Part shown: one piece after another, positions 61,458-64,000 of the stretch | Numbering within the stretch: the stretch's first letter is position 1 | How the letters are laid out: every line of letters starts with the position of its first letter | NCBI GenBank assembly: GCA_041640815.1 | Contig: JBEPZO010000005.1 | Span: 1-64,000 of the forward strand | Length of the DNA stretch: 64,000 nucleotides | Origin: JANWZL01 sp041640815 | GTDB lineage: Bacteria > Pseudomonadota > Gammaproteobacteria > Burkholderiales > Thiobacillaceae | Direction: 5' to 3' | The notes under the pieces: model-generated | Told to the model about the DNA's origin: nothing | Database searches by the model: none | What the model saw: only the letters and a program-made list of their open reading frames with translations | Made by a program: the position numbers and the translations under genes

Positions 61458-62617
61458 ATGAACTTACACGAGTATCAGGCCAAGGCGATACTAAACGAGC
61501 AGGGCATTGCCGTGCCGCGCGGCGTCGTCATCGACGCCGTGGAGCAGTGCGCGCCCGCGGCGCGCGAGTTGGGCGGAGAGGCCTGGGTGGTCAAGGCGCA
61601 GGTGCATGCCGGCGGGCGCGGCAAGGCGGGTGGGGTGAGGCTATGCCGCTCCGTCGATGCCCTGAGCGCAGCGGCGCGCGACCTGTTGGGTAGCCGCCTC
61701 GTTACCTACCAGAATGCGCCGGACGGCCAGCCCGTCAGCCGCCTGCTCATCGAGGAGGTCCTGCCCATCGCCCGCGAGCTCTATCTCAGCCTAACCATCG
61801 ATCGCGCCGCAGCGCGGGTCGCCGTCGTCGCCTCGACTGCCGGCGGCATGGAGATCGAGGCGGTTGCGGCGGAGACACCGGAGCGGATCTTGCGCGAGAC
61901 AGTGCACCCCGTCGCCGGCCTGATGGACTATCAGGGCCGCAACCTGGCCTTTGCCCTCGGTCTCGAGGGCGGGCAGGTCGCAGCCTTCACCCAGCTCGTC
62001 AAGCGCCTCTACCGCCTCTTCCTGGACAAAGACCTCAGCCTGCTGGAGATCAACCCGTTGATCGTGACCGACGATGGCCGGCTGCTGCCGCTTGACTGCA
62101 AGATGGTCGTCGACGACAACGCCCTGTGGCGGCAGAAGGGGTTGGCGGCGCTGATGGACATGACTCAGATCGATCCCAAGGAGGCCGAAGCACTGGCCCA
62201 CAACGTCAACTACATCGCCCTGGACGGCGACATCGGCTGCATGGTTAACGGCGCGGGGCTGGCCATGGCCACCATGGACCTCATTAAGCTGTGCGGCGGT
62301 CGTCCGGCCAATTTCCTCGACGTCGGCGGCAGCGCGACGGCAGACTCCGTGGCCGAGGCCTTTCGCATCATCCTGGCCGACCCCAAGGTCAAGGCGATCC
62401 TGATCAACATCTTCGGCGGCATCGTGCGCTGCGACCTGATCGCCGAAGGGATCATCCAGGCCGTGCGCACGGTGGGCGTGAGCGTGCCGGTGGTGGTACG
62501 GCTAGAGGGCACCAACGCGCAGGCGGGCAGGGATCTGCTGGCGGCCTCGGGGCTTAGCCTCATCGCCGCCGGGGACCTGACCGAAGCCGCGCGGCGTGTC
62601 GTTGCGGAGGCAGGGCG

Positions 62618-62621
<4 letters not shown>
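61458..62621 (+). CDS. sucC: Succinyl-CoA synthetase beta subunit
   Basis: A 387-residue ATP-grasp subunit: MNLHEYQAKAILNEQGIAVP, VVKAQVHAGGRGKAGGV, SLLEINPLIVT and NGAGLAMATMD. With SucD it forms ATP or GTP from succinyl-CoA in the TCA cycle. Its stop overlaps the sucD start in ATGA. It is typical full length, with no missing motif. Confidence 0.97.
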
Positions 62622-63498
<877 letters not shown>

Positions 63499-63502
<4 letters not shown>

Positions 63503-63921
63503 CGCGGGTGGATTTCTACTTCAACGCTGCCGACAAGGCCGAGGTCGCCATGCGGCTTGCGGCTAAGGCTTACCAAGCCAGGCAAGCTACCCTGTTATAT
63601 ACCGAGGACGAGGCGCTGGCCGCGGATCTCGACAGGCGGCTATGGACCGCGCACCAGCTGTCTTTCATCCCGCATGTGCGCTGCGGCCACCCCCTCGCCG
63701 CCAAGACGCCCGTACTCATCGGCGCCAGGCCCGATGACTTGCAGGCTTGTGACGTGATCATCAACTTGGGAGATCAGCCGCCCGGCTGCTTCAGCCGCTT
63801 CGATCGTTTGATCGAGATCGTCACCGCCGACGCGGCTGACCGCCATGCGGCTCGCAGCCGTTACCGCTTTTATCAAGAGCGGGGTTATGCTCTACAGATG
63901 TACGATTTGCGGCAGAAATAG
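63499..63921 (+). CDS. holC: DNA polymerase III chi subunit
   Basis: A 140-residue HolC: TRVDFYFNAADKAEVAMRLA, then LLYTEDEALAADLDRRLW and FIPHVRCGHPLAAKTPVLI. Chi links the clamp loader to SSB. In many proteobacteria holC follows pepA; here pepA is at the other end of the window and holC is attached to sucCD. Start overlaps sucD in ATGA. Confidence 0.94.
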
Positions 63922-63923
63922 CC

Positions 63924-64000
63924 ATGGCGGATGAAGATATCTTCGGCAAGATCGATGCCTTGCTGGAAAAGCGGGCCGGCTTCGGTGCGACGCACGCGCA
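63924..64000 (+). CDS. Hypothetical protein, N-terminal fragment
   Basis: Only 25 residues are inside the window (MADEDIFGKIDALLEKRAGF, then GATHA). It starts two bases after the holC stop, so it belongs to the same operon. Too little is visible to assign a family. Confidence 0.6.
   Translation, partial: MADEDIFGKIDALLEKRAGFGATHA

Overview
The window is a dense, mostly high-GC chromosomal segment of a betaproteobacterium. The evidence is the gene order: rplU-rpmA-obgE-proB, alaC-hom-thrC, and ilvB-ilvN-ilvC-psd-pssA-leuA with overlapping stops and starts, together with divergent pepA/lptF and metE/metR. No rRNA, tRNA, CRISPR array, prophage or intact insertion sequence was seen. The family cannot be fixed from the sequence alone; a Rhodocyclales/Nitrosomonadales-like lineage is an inference.

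Layout. 1-6.5 kb: pepA (cut by the window edge), lptF and lptG for LPS export, an RDD membrane protein, ribosomal proteins L21 and L27, the GTPase ObgE and glutamate 5-kinase. 6.5-8.3 kb: an accessory island with an XRE-type regulator, two very small predicted exported proteins, and a divergent control region carrying four 8-bp direct repeats and a perfect inverted repeat. 8.3-16 kb: the complete three-gene AmmeMemoRadiSam set, a single reading frame joining IspD to TadA, an L,D-transpeptidase and Mfd. 16-25 kb: a TonB-like protein divergent from an OprC/NosA-type copper receptor, a c-di-GMP GGDEF/EAL protein overlapping a substrate-binding lipoprotein, and a BrkB-type membrane protein carrying a cyclic-nucleotide-binding domain. 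25-35 kb: DUF1015, a YrfG-like nucleotidase and a Crp/Fnr regulator; then alaC-hom-thrC followed by a secreted guanyl-type RNase and a barstar; then a DEAD-box helicase. 35-39 kb: a decayed transposase fragment, metE and metR. 39-50.5 kb: a ten-gene chemotaxis operon, all on the minus strand and clearly more AT-rich than its surroundings. 51-58 kb: branched-chain amino-acid and phospholipid genes, with a leucine-rich leader peptide before leuA, then a membrane protein with one CxxCH haem motif. 58.9-59.7 kb: a VapBC toxin-antitoxin pair with a palindromic operator. 59.7-64 kb: wrbA-hugZ-DUF2069, then sucCD, holC and the start of one more gene.

How the genes work together. Biosynthetic operons supply Thr, Met, Val, Ile and Leu, and phosphatidylethanolamine. 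MetR and a leader-peptide attenuator are the visible local controls. The chemotaxis block encodes a receptor array, kinase, adaptor, response regulator and adaptation enzymes (CheR, CheB, CheD) with no CheZ in the window. The most unusual items are the IspD-TadA fusion, the XRE/small-peptide island with its repeat array, the leu leader peptide, the RNase/barstar pair at the end of the thr operon, and the shared C-terminal tails in the chemotaxis cluster.
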